Of a stretch of 64,000 bases of DNA, positions 34,266-42,591 are shown in pieces. Position 1 is the stretch's first letter. The number at the start of each line of letters is the position of its first letter. Below the pieces are notes generated by a model, which saw nothing but the letters and a program-made list of their open reading frames with translations, made no database searches and was not told the origin of the DNA. The DNA comes from Cohaesibacter sp. (GTDB taxonomy: Bacteria; Pseudomonadota; Alphaproteobacteria; Rhizobiales; Cohaesibacteraceae), in NCBI GenBank assembly GCA_025210795.1, contig JAOAQZ010000028.1, forward strand, positions 106,691-170,690. Reading direction: 5' to 3'. Made by a program: the position numbers and the translations under genes.

Positions 34266-35198
34266 ATGGCCGAGACCAGGCCCTCTCACAGCAGCAAAAC
34301 CGGCATTTGGCTGCAAGCCATCCGCCCCAAAACCCTGCTCCTCTCCCTTGGGCCTATATTGGCTGCGGGCATTGAGGTCTGGCGCTTGAGCGGGGTGGAT
34401 GCGGCGGACGGCATCGACCCACGCTGGATTTTGCTTCCGCTTATTGCCTCCTGCGCCATGGCAATCCAGATTGCGACCAATCTTTGGAATGATGCCGCTG
34501 ATTCTGCCTCGGGCCTTGATCAGGCATCAAAGCGCCTTGGCCCCCCGCGCATGACATCGCTTGGTCTTCTTACTGCGCGCGAAGTGCGAATGGGGGCCTT
34601 TGTCTTTTTGGGCTATGCTGCTCTTTCTGGGCTTATTCTCTCTTATCTTGGCGGTTTTCCCATTGTGATGATCGGGCTTTTGGGGCTTTTCTGTGCCCTT
34701 GGCTATTCGTCTGGCCCCTATCCGATCTCTGCCTCTCCTTTTGGCGAGATCTTTGTCCTTGTCTTCTTTGGCATTCTGGCCGTCACGGGCACAACCTTCT
34801 TGCTGACCGGCCATTGGCCACCCTCTGCAACGCTTGTCGGCTTTTATGTGGGGCTGCCAGCAGCGGCTGTGCTCACAGTCAACAATCATCGGGATCGGGT
34901 TGGTGACGCAAAGGGGGGTAGAAGAACCCTTGCTATCTTGATGGGGCCGGATCGCACAAAGGGATTTTATGCCACGCTCATGCTCATTTCTTCCTTGGGC
35001 ATGATGCATGTGGCGGCTTTTGACCCGGTTGGCATTTTGCTTTCCGCAGCTTTAGCCGGCTTTGCAGTCCTAGAGCCGATTCGTCAGGTCTGGCTGGCGG
35101 AAGATGCTGCGGCTCTCAATTCTGCTTTGGCCCAGACTGCTGCCTTTCAGCTCATCTGGGTGCTTGCCTTTGGCCTGCTTGGCCTTTTTCAGTCGTAA
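34266..35198 (+). CDS. menA: MenA-like prenyltransferase (UbiA superfamily)
   Basis: 310 residues with eight or nine membrane helices. The first Asp-rich motif is NLWNDAADS near residue 75 and the second is NNHRDRVGDAKGGRRTLA near residue 205, the MenA pattern rather than that of UbiA or COX10. It would attach a polyprenyl chain to 1,4-dihydroxy-2-naphthoate. AGGAG precedes ATG 34266, which is preferred to the TTG six bases earlier. No other men gene is in the window. The substrate is inferred from the motif. Confidence 0.8.
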   Translation: MAETRPSHSSKTGIWLQAIRPKTLLLSLGPILAAGIEVWRLSGVDAADGIDPRWILLPLIASCAMAIQIATNLWNDAADSASGLDQASKRLGPPRMTSLGLLTAREVRMGAFVFLGYAALSGLILSYLGGFPIVMIGLLGLFCALGYSSGPYPISASPFGEIFVLVFFGILAVTGTTFLLTGHWPPSATLVGFYVGLPAAAVLTVNNHRDRVGDAKGGRRTLAILMGPDRTKGFYATLMLISSLGMMHVAAFDPVGILLSAALAGFAVLEPIRQVWLAEDAAALNSALAQTAAFQLIWVLAFGLLGLFQS

Positions 35199-35276
35199 AT
35201 TACGCCATCAGGCCAGCGAACCCTCACATTCTGAATCACAGAATCTGGGTTCTCTATACGTTATAAAGGCAAAAGG

Positions 35277-35320
35277 AAAAGACGAGACAGTGTTGGGCTC
35301 TCTCGTCTTTTCGCATTTTT
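35277..35320. terminator. Bidirectional terminator between menA and PCuAC
   Basis: AAAAGACGAGA and TCTCGTCTTTT form an 11-bp perfect stem with a 13-base loop, followed by CGCATTTTT. A-runs on the other side allow use from both strands. Confidence 0.85.
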
Positions 35321-35466
35321 AGTCGGTAGAATTCAGGCTGACCAAAGAAAGTGTCTTACCTTGCAGCCATGCACTGGCACATAGCTTTGGCAAAACAGCC
35401 TTTGGAGCCTTCCAACCTCGTCCGCTTTTCTTGCCTGATTGATGTTGTCACCAAGCAAGATTCGGA

Positions 35467-35976
35467 TTAGTTGGCCTTCTTCATACCGTCTTTTTTCATA
35501 TCGCCGTCCATTTTCATGCCTTTCATTGGCTTCATGGCGCCGACTTTGCCGATTTTGATATCAACGGTTACCTTACCGGCTTTCTCGAAAGTAAGCTCGA
35601 TGGGGAAGGTCTCACCCTGTTTCAGAGGCTGTTTCAGCTTCATCAACATGACATGATAGCCGCCAGGCTTGAGGGCAACTTCCCCCTTTTCAGGCACAGG
35701 AATACCATCTTTTACTTCCCGCATTCGCATCACATCCCCATCCATGATGTGGGTGTGCAATTCAGTACGCGCGGCAACATCCGAGCTGGCTGAAACCAGA
35801 CGATCTGCGGCACCGGCATTTTTGATGGTCATGAAGCTGCCACCAGCTTTGGCTTTGCCTGCTGTAGCACGGGCGAAAGCGCCGGAAATGGTCAAATCAC
35901 CCAGTTTAACATCAGCAGCAAGGGCTGGTGTGGCCAGAACAGCAGACAGAAGTGCTGCAGTCAGAATTTTTTTCAT
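35467..35976 (-). CDS. PCu(A)C copper chaperone
   Basis: 169 residues. Signal peptide to about residue 20 (TPALA). A cupredoxin-like domain carries the H/M copper set: HTHIMDGDVMRM and, 20-odd residues on, GYHVMLMKL. The C-terminal tail is Met/Lys-rich (MKPMKGMKMDGDMKKDGMKK), typical of proteins that can hold extra Cu(I). It delivers copper to CuA sites, usually with SCO. GGGAAC precedes the start. Position between MenA and nosZ fits a role in NosZ CuA assembly. Confidence 0.92.
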   Translation of the reverse strand: MKKILTAALLSAVLATPALAADVKLGDLTISGAFARATAGKAKAGGSFMTIKNAGAADRLVSASSDVAARTELHTHIMDGDVMRMREVKDGIPVPEKGEVALKPGGYHVMLMKLKQPLKQGETFPIELTFEKAGKVTVDIKIGKVGAMKPMKGMKMDGDMKKDGMKKAN

Positions 35977-36256
35977 GTGGTGTTCCCGTCTCTATAGGAT
36001 CAACATTTATCTGGTAACGCAGTGCCACACTGGCAGTTAGGCGCACCGGCTCATAATTGACACTGAGTAGACCCGTGTTGTTCTAACAAACTGTCAAATT
36101 ATTTGGTTAAATGACGCATCATTTTGGCAATGACGCATTCATCATGAATCAAGCTTTACTCTGGATTTTCCGTAGCGGATATGGCGAAAGCGAAGGGGCA
36201 GGACGCGACTCGGCACATAGCTGCGAATTGGCCAAAGAAGGCGATTCACTTAAAAT

Positions 36257-36691
36257 CTATGCGAAAAGTGGGGGATCTCTGCCGAGATTGTCGGACAGTG
36301 TTGGATCTGAAACAACAATCTCATCGCGATTGGAAGGACGAAGGACCGCAAAGGCAGTCATATCCGGCACAAGATGCAGCGGCGCTCCGGCTGCAACGGG
36401 TGCATTGTCTGCGCTCAAAACCATGCAATATGGGCATTGATAGGTTGGAGTCTGGGGAACCGTCCCCTCTCCGTCCGGCCCATTCAGTTGAGCTGCAACA
36501 TTTGCCACTTGCTGGCAGATAACCAGCGGAATGCCGTCTTCGTTGACGGTGATCGCAAGGCCCAGAGGCAGGGCTGCCCGCAAGGTGATTGCAAACAGCA
36601 CAAAGGCCATGGCAACGGCCCGCAGCCCTTCGCTGCTCAGCGACGGGGCGCTTAAAAAGTTCATCTCAAATGTCTTTTTTCTTTCAAACAT
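36257..36691 (-). CDS. DUF2946-like small membrane protein with CPYC motif
   Basis: 144 residues with one strong hydrophobic helix near residues 25-48 and a CPYC motif near residue 86, as in DUF2946 proteins often seen near copper or nos genes. The C-terminus is soluble. The function is unknown; a copper-related role is inferred from neighbours. The start may instead be the internal ATG at 36664, since neither has a clear ribosome site. Divergent from nosZ, it could share the NNR box at 36813. Confidence 0.7.
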   Translation of the reverse strand: MFERKKTFEMNFLSAPSLSSEGLRAVAMAFVLFAITLRAALPLGLAITVNEDGIPLVICQQVANVAAQLNGPDGEGTVPQTPTYQCPYCMVLSADNAPVAAGAPLHLVPDMTAFAVLRPSNRDEIVVSDPTLSDNLGRDPPLFA

Positions 36692-36812
36692 TTAAAAAGC
36701 GCTTTTTCACCGGTATGCAGGCCATATTTGCCTAATTAGCCATGCGAGACTAGGACGGAATCCGCCCTGTGACAAGATGGCTAGAAATTGCACCTTTAAA
36801 AACTCGCTCTCC

Positions 36813-36826
36813 TTGATGATGGTCAA
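36813..36826. promoter_or_regulatory. NNR/DNR box of nosZ
   Basis: TTGATGATGGTCAA: TTGAT and GTCAA half-sites. Centred 165 bases before nosZ and 128 before the divergent DUF2946 gene, so it could serve both. Confidence 0.8.
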
Positions 36827-36984
36827 GTAGTCCCCTCCCATGCATGGCCAATATGTGGATGCGAGTTTTCGCACATTGCATATTGTTGGACGCAATGTTC
36901 TCTCGCATGACCGCCTGGGCAGGCAAAATAATTCAGGTTATTTGGGTCCGGGCTTCATGCATTCAAATGTAAGGGGCACTTACA

Positions 36985-39276
36985 ATGAAATCACTGAAGC
37001 GTATCCTTGGCGCTTCCACAGCTGCCATTATCGGTTTTGGTGCTGCTGGAGCTGCTTATTCCGCTGAATCCCTTGACGATGTCATGAAGCGGCGTGGTCT
37101 TTCCCAGAAAGACTTGTTGGCCGCAGCCAAGACATATACCCCAACCGGTGGTCGCGATGAGTTCGTGGCATTCTCCTCCGGCGGTCAGTCTGGCCAGATC
37201 ATCGTTTACGGCATCCCTTCCATGCGTATTCTGAAATATGTCTCCGCATTTACCCCAGAGCCATGGCAGGGTTTCGGTTTTGATGATGAATCAAAGAAAA
37301 TCCTGAAAGAAGGTTCACCTGAAGGCAAGATGCTCACATGGGGTGACACTCACCACCCTGCGATCTCTGAGACCAATGGTGAATATGACGGTGACTGGCT
37401 GTTCATCAACGATAAAGCCAACCCACGTATTGCCGTTATCAACCTGCACGACTTCGAAACCCAGCAGATTGTTCGCAACCCGGTCTTCCAGTCCGAGCAT
37501 GGTGGCGCGTTTGTTACACCAAACACCGAATATGTTCTGGAAGCTGCGCAGTATGCGGCACCTTTGGGTGGCGAATATGCTCCACTGTCCGAGTTTAACG
37601 AAAAATATCGCGGTGGTGTAACCTACTGGAAATTTGATCGTGAAGCTGGCCGGATTGATCCGTCCAAATCCTTCACCGTTGAAATGCCTCCATACAGCCA
37701 GGATTTGTCTGACGCCGGTAAACTGGTATCTGACGGCTGGTCCTTCACCAACTCCTTCTGCTCCGAGCGCTATGTTGGCGGCATCGAAAGCGGACGTCCT
37801 CCTTTCGAGGCTGGTTGTTCTGCAAACGACACCGACTTCCTGCATATCGTGAACTGGAAGAAAGCAGCTGAGCTGATTGCTGCTGGTAAGGGTAAGGAAA
37901 TCAACGGTCACCAGGTTCTGCCAATGGATGTTTCCATTGAAGAAGGTGTTCTGTTCCTGGCTCCTGAAGTGAAGTCTCCACACGGTGTTGACGTTACTCC
38001 AGACGGTAAGTTCCTGATCGTATCCGGTAAGCTCGACACTCAGGTTACCGTTTACTCCTTCGAAAAGCTGATGGAATCCATCAAGGCCAAGAAATTCTCC
38101 GGCAAAGATCCTTATGGTCTGCCAATTCTTGATCTTGAATCTGTGATTCACAAGCAAATCGATCTGGGTCTTGGCCCACTCCACACTCAATTCGACAACA
38201 AAGAATGTATCGCTTACACCTCTTTGTATGTGGATAGCCAAGTTGCCAAATATGATTATTGCGAAGGCAAGATCATCGACAAAGTGTCCGTTCACTACAA
38301 TATCGGCCACTTGATGACCATGGAAGGCGACACCGTTTCTCCTAAAGGGAAATATCTTGTTGCTCTGAACAAGCTGGCGATTGACCGCTTCAACCCAGTT
38401 GGTCCTCTGCATCCGCAGAACCACCAGCTGATTGATATCGGCAACACCAAAATGGAATTGCTCTATGATATGCCAATTCCGCTCGGTGAGCCTCACTATG
38501 TGGTTGCTATCTCGGCTGACAAGCTGAAGCCACTTGTTCGCTATAAATACGGCACCAACAGCCGCACAGGCAAACGCCATGAGTTTGCGGTTCGCCCAGG
38601 TCGCGAGAAAATCGTTCGCACCGAAGGTCGTGTCGACATTTATGGTACTGCAATTCGTTCACATCTGACGCCAGAAATCGTAGAAGTTGAAGAAGGGGAT
38701 GTAGTATCCTTCCACTTCACAAACGCGGAACGCGCTCAGGATGAGACACACGGCTTCGCAGTAGACAACTACAACGTCAACCTGTCTCTGGAACCAGGCA
38801 AAACTGCGTCTGCGACCTTTACAGCTGATGTTCCTGGTGTCTTCCCATACTTCTGCACCGAGTTCTGCTCTGCCCTTCACCTGGAAATGCAGGGTTACCT
38901 GATTGTTCGTCCGAAAGGCACAAAAGCTGGTTCTGGCGAAGTGAGCGTTGGTACAACTTACACCAAAGCTGACTATGACAAGCAGTACAAAACCAACCTG
39001 CAGACTCAGCAAGTCATCGATAGCGTTGTTGCTTACATCGTATCCACCAACTTCAAAGACTTCGACAACGTCGTAGCTCTGGTTGAAGATGCGACAGATC
39101 AGCTCGGCCGTATCGAAGAAGTGAAGAAGAAAGCTGAAGAAGCGGCTGCCAAAGAAGATTGGAACAATGCGATGCTTTGGGCCAACCAGTGGTGGCAGTT
39201 CCAGGTTAAAGCCGCTGACATTGGTCTTCGCGCTAAAACCTATCTTGAAGAGCATGGCGCTGTTGTGAAGAAGTAA
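36985..39276 (+). CDS. nosZ: Nitrous-oxide reductase, clade II type
   Basis: 763 residues. It reduces N2O to N2 in the periplasm with CuZ and CuA. The signal peptide (to about residue 26) has no twin arginine, so export is by Sec, a trait of clade II NosZ; typical alphaproteobacterial enzymes are Tat-dependent clade I. CuZ histidines lie in the N-terminal beta-propeller (GDTHHPAISE, SEHGGAF, SPHGVDV). The CuA domain has H589 (ETHGFAVDNY) and C624, C628, H632 and M635 (CTEFCSALHLEM). About 110 residues follow the CuA motif, with a charged helical part, no heme motif. AAGGGG precedes the start. The NNR box at 36813 should drive it. A hairpin follows. Confidence 0.95.
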   Translation: MKSLKRILGASTAAIIGFGAAGAAYSAESLDDVMKRRGLSQKDLLAAAKTYTPTGGRDEFVAFSSGGQSGQIIVYGIPSMRILKYVSAFTPEPWQGFGFDDESKKILKEGSPEGKMLTWGDTHHPAISETNGEYDGDWLFINDKANPRIAVINLHDFETQQIVRNPVFQSEHGGAFVTPNTEYVLEAAQYAAPLGGEYAPLSEFNEKYRGGVTYWKFDREAGRIDPSKSFTVEMPPYSQDLSDAGKLVSDGWSFTNSFCSERYVGGIESGRPPFEAGCSANDTDFLHIVNWKKAAELIAAGKGKEINGHQVLPMDVSIEEGVLFLAPEVKSPHGVDVTPDGKFLIVSGKLDTQVTVYSFEKLMESIKAKKFSGKDPYGLPILDLESVIHKQIDLGLGPLHTQFDNKECIAYTSLYVDSQVAKYDYCEGKIIDKVSVHYNIGHLMTMEGDTVSPKGKYLVALNKLAIDRFNPVGPLHPQNHQLIDIGNTKMELLYDMPIPLGEPHYVVAISADKLKPLVRYKYGTNSRTGKRHEFAVRPGREKIVRTEGRVDIYGTAIRSHLTPEIVEVEEGDVVSFHFTNAERAQDETHGFAVDNYNVNLSLEPGKTASATFTADVPGVFPYFCTEFCSALHLEMQGYLIVRPKGTKAGSGEVSVGTTYTKADYDKQYKTNLQTQQVIDSVVAYIVSTNFKDFDNVVALVEDATDQLGRIEEVKKKAEEAAAKEDWNNAMLWANQWWQFQVKAADIGLRAKTYLEEHGAVVKK

Positions 39277-39304
39277 GCTTCTTACCTCACAATTAGCATC
39301 AATT

Positions 39305-39329
39305 GAAAGGGGGCCTCTGGCCCCCTTTC
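39305..39329 (+). terminator. Terminator-like hairpin after nosZ
   Basis: GAAAGGGGGCC, loop TCT, GGCCCCCTTTC: an 11-bp perfect stem 28 bases after the nosZ stop. The T-run is short, so read-through into the cytochromes is possible. Confidence 0.75.
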
Positions 39330-39393
39330 TTCACCATGTGACTACCACTTAAGTATTTGGCCTAGCGCGTTAGTTTCTCTTTTGTGCAGATAC

Positions 39394-39407
39394 TTAACGA
39401 AGGTCAA
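39394..39407 (+). promoter_or_regulatory. Degenerate NNR/DNR-like box inside the nos cluster
   Basis: TTAACGAAGGTCAA: one half-site is TTAAC rather than TTGAC. It lies 112 bases before the chosen start of the first nos cytochrome and could give a second promoter. Confidence 0.5.
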
Positions 39408-39518
39408 GGCTATTGCCAAAGCGGCATGGCAAGTACTTGTTATACAAGCCTGAGGGATGATTTCGAACAAGCCAGCTTCCCGGTCCAAGGCGTAAGAGGT
39501 TCGATGAGGAGTGACCAG

Positions 39519-40250
39519 ATGCGACCTGTTTTTAGATCCGTACTGAAAGGACTGAGTGTAGCCGCGCTTGCGCTTGCGGTTACCATGCCTGTCGCCACCA
39601 CGGAGACCAGTGCACAAACTGCAACGGCTGAGAAAAAAGTCGAGAAGAAGAAGAAAAAGCGTGATCCGCGCGCCAAAATCTATCGCACCAAGTCCTGCAT
39701 GGCCTGCCATGGCCGCAACGGTGCCCGCGCTATCCGCGATTATCCTAACCTTGCAGGCCAGAACGAGAAATATCTCAAGCAGCAGATGCTTGATATTCAA
39801 TCTGGCAAACGGGTTGCCAGCATTGAAGAAGAAACCGGACATCCACGCACCAAAGGTATGGCAGACGTGATGCATCTGGTGAACAAAAAAGAAATTGGCG
39901 AATTGGCCAAATGGCTGTCAGAGCTTCCTCCAGCCAAACTACGCCCACCAGAAGAGCCTGTGTCTGAAGAGCAGATTGCCGCTGGTAAAAAAGCTTACAA
40001 AAAATTGGGCTGTAAAGCCTGTCACGGTAAGGATGGCACCAAAGCCTCCAACAAAGCCTACCCGCTTATTGCTGGCCAGAAACGCGCTTACCTGATCAAC
40101 CAGATGACTGATATGCGCGAGAAAGTCCGCGTGAATGGCAAGTCGAAACTGATGTATGGCGTGATCAAACGTGCCAAGGACGATCAGATCGCTGCAATCG
40201 CCGACTATCTGTCAACAGTTGAGCGCAAAGCCAAGAAAAAGAAGAAATAG
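39519..40250 (+). CDS. Diheme c-type cytochrome of the nos cluster
   Basis: 243 residues. A signal peptide (FRSVLKGLSVAALALAVTM, cleavage near SAQ) is followed by a Lys-rich linker (EKKKKKRD). Two class I c-domains follow: CMACH near residue 66 and CKACH near residue 168, with Met ligand candidates in TKGMADVM and KLMYGV. The C-terminus ends in a Lys run. Clade II nos clusters usually encode such cytochromes next to nosZ, as electron donors. ATG 39519 is preferred because AGGAG precedes it; the longer frame would swallow the NNR-like box. Confidence 0.88.
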   Translation: MRPVFRSVLKGLSVAALALAVTMPVATTETSAQTATAEKKVEKKKKKRDPRAKIYRTKSCMACHGRNGARAIRDYPNLAGQNEKYLKQQMLDIQSGKRVASIEEETGHPRTKGMADVMHLVNKKEIGELAKWLSELPPAKLRPPEEPVSEEQIAAGKKAYKKLGCKACHGKDGTKASNKAYPLIAGQKRAYLINQMTDMREKVRVNGKSKLMYGVIKRAKDDQIAAIADYLSTVERKAKKKKK

Positions 40251-40325
40251 ACGAATTCAAGATGCGGGCCGCGACCAGAAACTGGCCCGCTCCTTGACCC
40301 ACGGACCTGACTATTGGAGTCAATT

Positions 40326-41033
40326 ATGAAAAAATACATGAAATTCCTGGCAATTGGCTGCACAGCTCTGATGCTGTCTGGCACTGCTTACGCCGCAGGC
40401 GGCTGGAACGAGGGCAACGAAGAGCAGGACGAAGCCCTGCACCTTACCCCCACTCATGAAGGTGGTGTTGATACTTACGAAGTGTGTTCTGCCTGTCACC
40501 AGCTTAACGGCTGGGGTCTGGAAGACGGCACCTTCCCGCAGCTGGCTGGCCAGCACGCGGTTGTGACCATTAAGCAGCTTGCTGATATTCGCGCCAAGAA
40601 CCGCGATAACCCAACCATGTATCCTTTCGCGCTTCCTCGCGAAATTGGTGGGGCGCAGGCTCTTGCTGACGTTGCTGCCTATATCGAAAAACTGCCGATG
40701 AACCCGAATAACGGCAAAGGGCCTGGCACAGATCTGGAGCTGGGTGAAAAGCTCTATAAAGAGAATTGTGTTCGCTGCCATGGTGAGCGCGGTGAAGGCA
40801 TGCCGGATAAATTCTATCCATTGATTCAGGGCCAGCATTATAAATATCTGCTGCGTCAGTTCGAGTGGATCCGCGATGGCAAACGCCGTAACGCCAACCC
40901 TGACATGGTCAAGCAGATTGAAGGCTTCACCGACAAGGATATGGTTGCCGTTATGGATTACGTATCCCGTCTATCTCCACCTAAGGAAAAGCTGGGCGAC
41001 CCTGATTGGGTGAACCCTGATTTTGATTGGTAA
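40326..41033 (+). CDS. Second diheme c-type cytochrome of the nos cluster
   Basis: 235 residues. Signal peptide to about residue 24 (GTAYA). Heme motifs CSACH near residue 59 and CVRCH near residue 144, with Met candidates in TMYPFAL and PDM. It belongs to the cytochrome c4/c5-like diheme group and probably works with the preceding cytochrome to pass electrons from quinol routes to NosZ. TGGAG precedes the start. A terminator follows. Confidence 0.88.
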   Translation: MKKYMKFLAIGCTALMLSGTAYAAGGWNEGNEEQDEALHLTPTHEGGVDTYEVCSACHQLNGWGLEDGTFPQLAGQHAVVTIKQLADIRAKNRDNPTMYPFALPREIGGAQALADVAAYIEKLPMNPNNGKGPGTDLELGEKLYKENCVRCHGERGEGMPDKFYPLIQGQHYKYLLRQFEWIRDGKRRNANPDMVKQIEGFTDKDMVAVMDYVSRLSPPKEKLGDPDWVNPDFDW

Positions 41034-41052
41034 GCCAATCTTTTCGCAACAT

Positions 41053-41082
41053 TTTGGGGCGCCTTTGGTGCCCCAAATTTTA
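41053..41082 (+). terminator. Rho-independent terminator inside nos cluster
   Basis: TTTGGGGCGCC, loop TTT, GGTGCCCCAAA, then TTTT: stem of 11 with one G-T pair, 20 bases after the second cytochrome. Confidence 0.8.
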
Positions 41083-41223
41083 AGACACGCACCTCCCCCA
41101 TTCAGAATTTAAGAATGCAATATAGGTGAGTTGCGTTCCCCGGTTCATTATCGAAGCGGTCTCAAGCCTTGTCAGTTCGGTGTCTTGGTCGGGATCCGCC
41201 TCAAACGACAAGGCGTTATTCAA

Positions 41224-42471
41224 ATGTCTGAAACTGCCAGCATTTCTCCTGTCAGCGAGTCAAATGACAAAAGAGTCTGGATCTATCGCATCCTCACTCT
41301 GGCCGGCATCGTTTGTGTGATTGGCTATTTCTTTGCTCCCCTCTGGTGGGTGTCTCTGGAAGCGGTCAATTATCCAAAACAATCCTTCCCTGATGGCGTA
41401 AAAATTCACTTCCATATTGATAGTGTTCGCAATGGCTGCATCTTGCGTCAATCTGCCGAGGTTGACGAGAAAGAAGCGCTGGATTGTGTGCATGAGATGG
41501 ACACGATCAACCACTTTGTGGGCATGTTCCCAATCGCGTCGGGCGGACCGGTTGAAAAGGCATTCTCACCTTTCCTGGTTGGCTTGCTGGTGGTGATGCT
41601 CTTGGGCTTTGCCGCGCCTGGGCGCAAGTCCCGTATGGTTGTTATGGTTCTGGGGTTTGGAACGGTGGCCGCCTGGATGGGGCATGTTATGTATGCCAAA
41701 GACGGGCTCATGCTTCACTCCAAGGGCTATATTACCGGCATGGTGGTTTCTCTTGGTCAGGGTGATGAAGAGACGGATGAAGAAGAAGAACTGCATCCAC
41801 TGGTTAAGCGCCTGCGCGAGGAAATGGCGGAAGTCTATGCCAAGCAGCAAGCCGCTCAAGGTATCAAGCCTGTGCCTGAAGGCCCTGCGACCGAGCTGGA
41901 TCGCGCTTCCCTCATCACCAAGCTTGCGACGGTTTACAACAATGAGCAATCCAAACTGCCTGTAGAAGAGCGTGTTGAATGGAATGCGTCCGGTATGCAG
42001 GCCATGCTGTGGCATTATGAAATGAGCCTTGGCCGCTGGTTTATGGACCCTGAACGCAACGATCCGCTGGTTGCAACCATGACCTGGGTTGCCCAAGCCC
42101 TGTTTGTTGTCATTCTCATTGCCATGGTTGTGCTCACAATCTTGTCCCGGCGCGAAGACAAGCCCTGGTTCTGGCTTCTGGTTATTATTCCAGCGCTTGT
42201 TCCATTTGCCTTCATTGTTGAATATGCAGCATGGCTATGGTGGTACGGGCATAGCCTGTCAACCATGGGGGCCTTCACCCTCAAGCCGTTCATGCCAACG
42301 GTTTTTGGTGATGGTAAGGTTGCGCAGTTTACCACGCATTCCTACCCGCATATCGGCTTTGGCCTGATGATGGTAAGCTTCGTGCTTCTTTCTCTTGCGG
42401 GCCTGGTTCGCCGCAAGATCCGCAAAGATGCTGCTGCCAAGCAAATTGAAGCTGCTGAAGCCAATGCGTAA
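41224..42471 (+). CDS. nosB: NosB-like membrane protein of clade II nos clusters
   Basis: 415 residues with six or seven hydrophobic helices (near 20-45, 105-128, 138-160, then three or four in 255-400). The first periplasmic-type loop holds two cysteines (NGCILRQ, LDCVHEMD). A long acidic, charged cytoplasmic- or periplasmic-side segment (DEETDEEEE) lies in the middle. It sits where NosB, a membrane protein restricted to clade II nos clusters, is found. I assign it by position and topology, not by a motif. ATG 41224 replaces a longer frame. A terminator follows before nosD. Confidence 0.65.
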   Translation: MSETASISPVSESNDKRVWIYRILTLAGIVCVIGYFFAPLWWVSLEAVNYPKQSFPDGVKIHFHIDSVRNGCILRQSAEVDEKEALDCVHEMDTINHFVGMFPIASGGPVEKAFSPFLVGLLVVMLLGFAAPGRKSRMVVMVLGFGTVAAWMGHVMYAKDGLMLHSKGYITGMVVSLGQGDEETDEEEELHPLVKRLREEMAEVYAKQQAAQGIKPVPEGPATELDRASLITKLATVYNNEQSKLPVEERVEWNASGMQAMLWHYEMSLGRWFMDPERNDPLVATMTWVAQALFVVILIAMVVLTILSRREDKPWFWLLVIIPALVPFAFIVEYAAWLWWYGHSLSTMGAFTLKPFMPTVFGDGKVAQFTTHSYPHIGFGLMMVSFVLLSLAGLVRRKIRKDAAAKQIEAAEANA

Positions 42472-42496
42472 TTTTGCGTAAAAACTACACGACATG

Positions 42497-42529
42497 AGGT
42501 TGGTCAAGGATTCTTGGCCAACCTTTTTT
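42497..42529 (+). terminator. Rho-independent terminator between nosB and nosD
   Basis: AGGTTGGTCAAG, loop GATT, CTTGGCCAACCT (12 bp with one G-T pair), then TTTTT. It is strong and splits the nos cluster into transcription units. Confidence 0.85.
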
Positions 42530-42591
42530 AAACTTACAGCCAACCACTTGCTTTTTAGCAATATTTCTCACTGCCCTGCTCTGAAAAGAGT

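Noticed and set aside
37315..38580. 421-codon minus-strand frame opposite nosZ
   Set aside because: Antisense shadow of nosZ, with no family resemblance or ribosome site.
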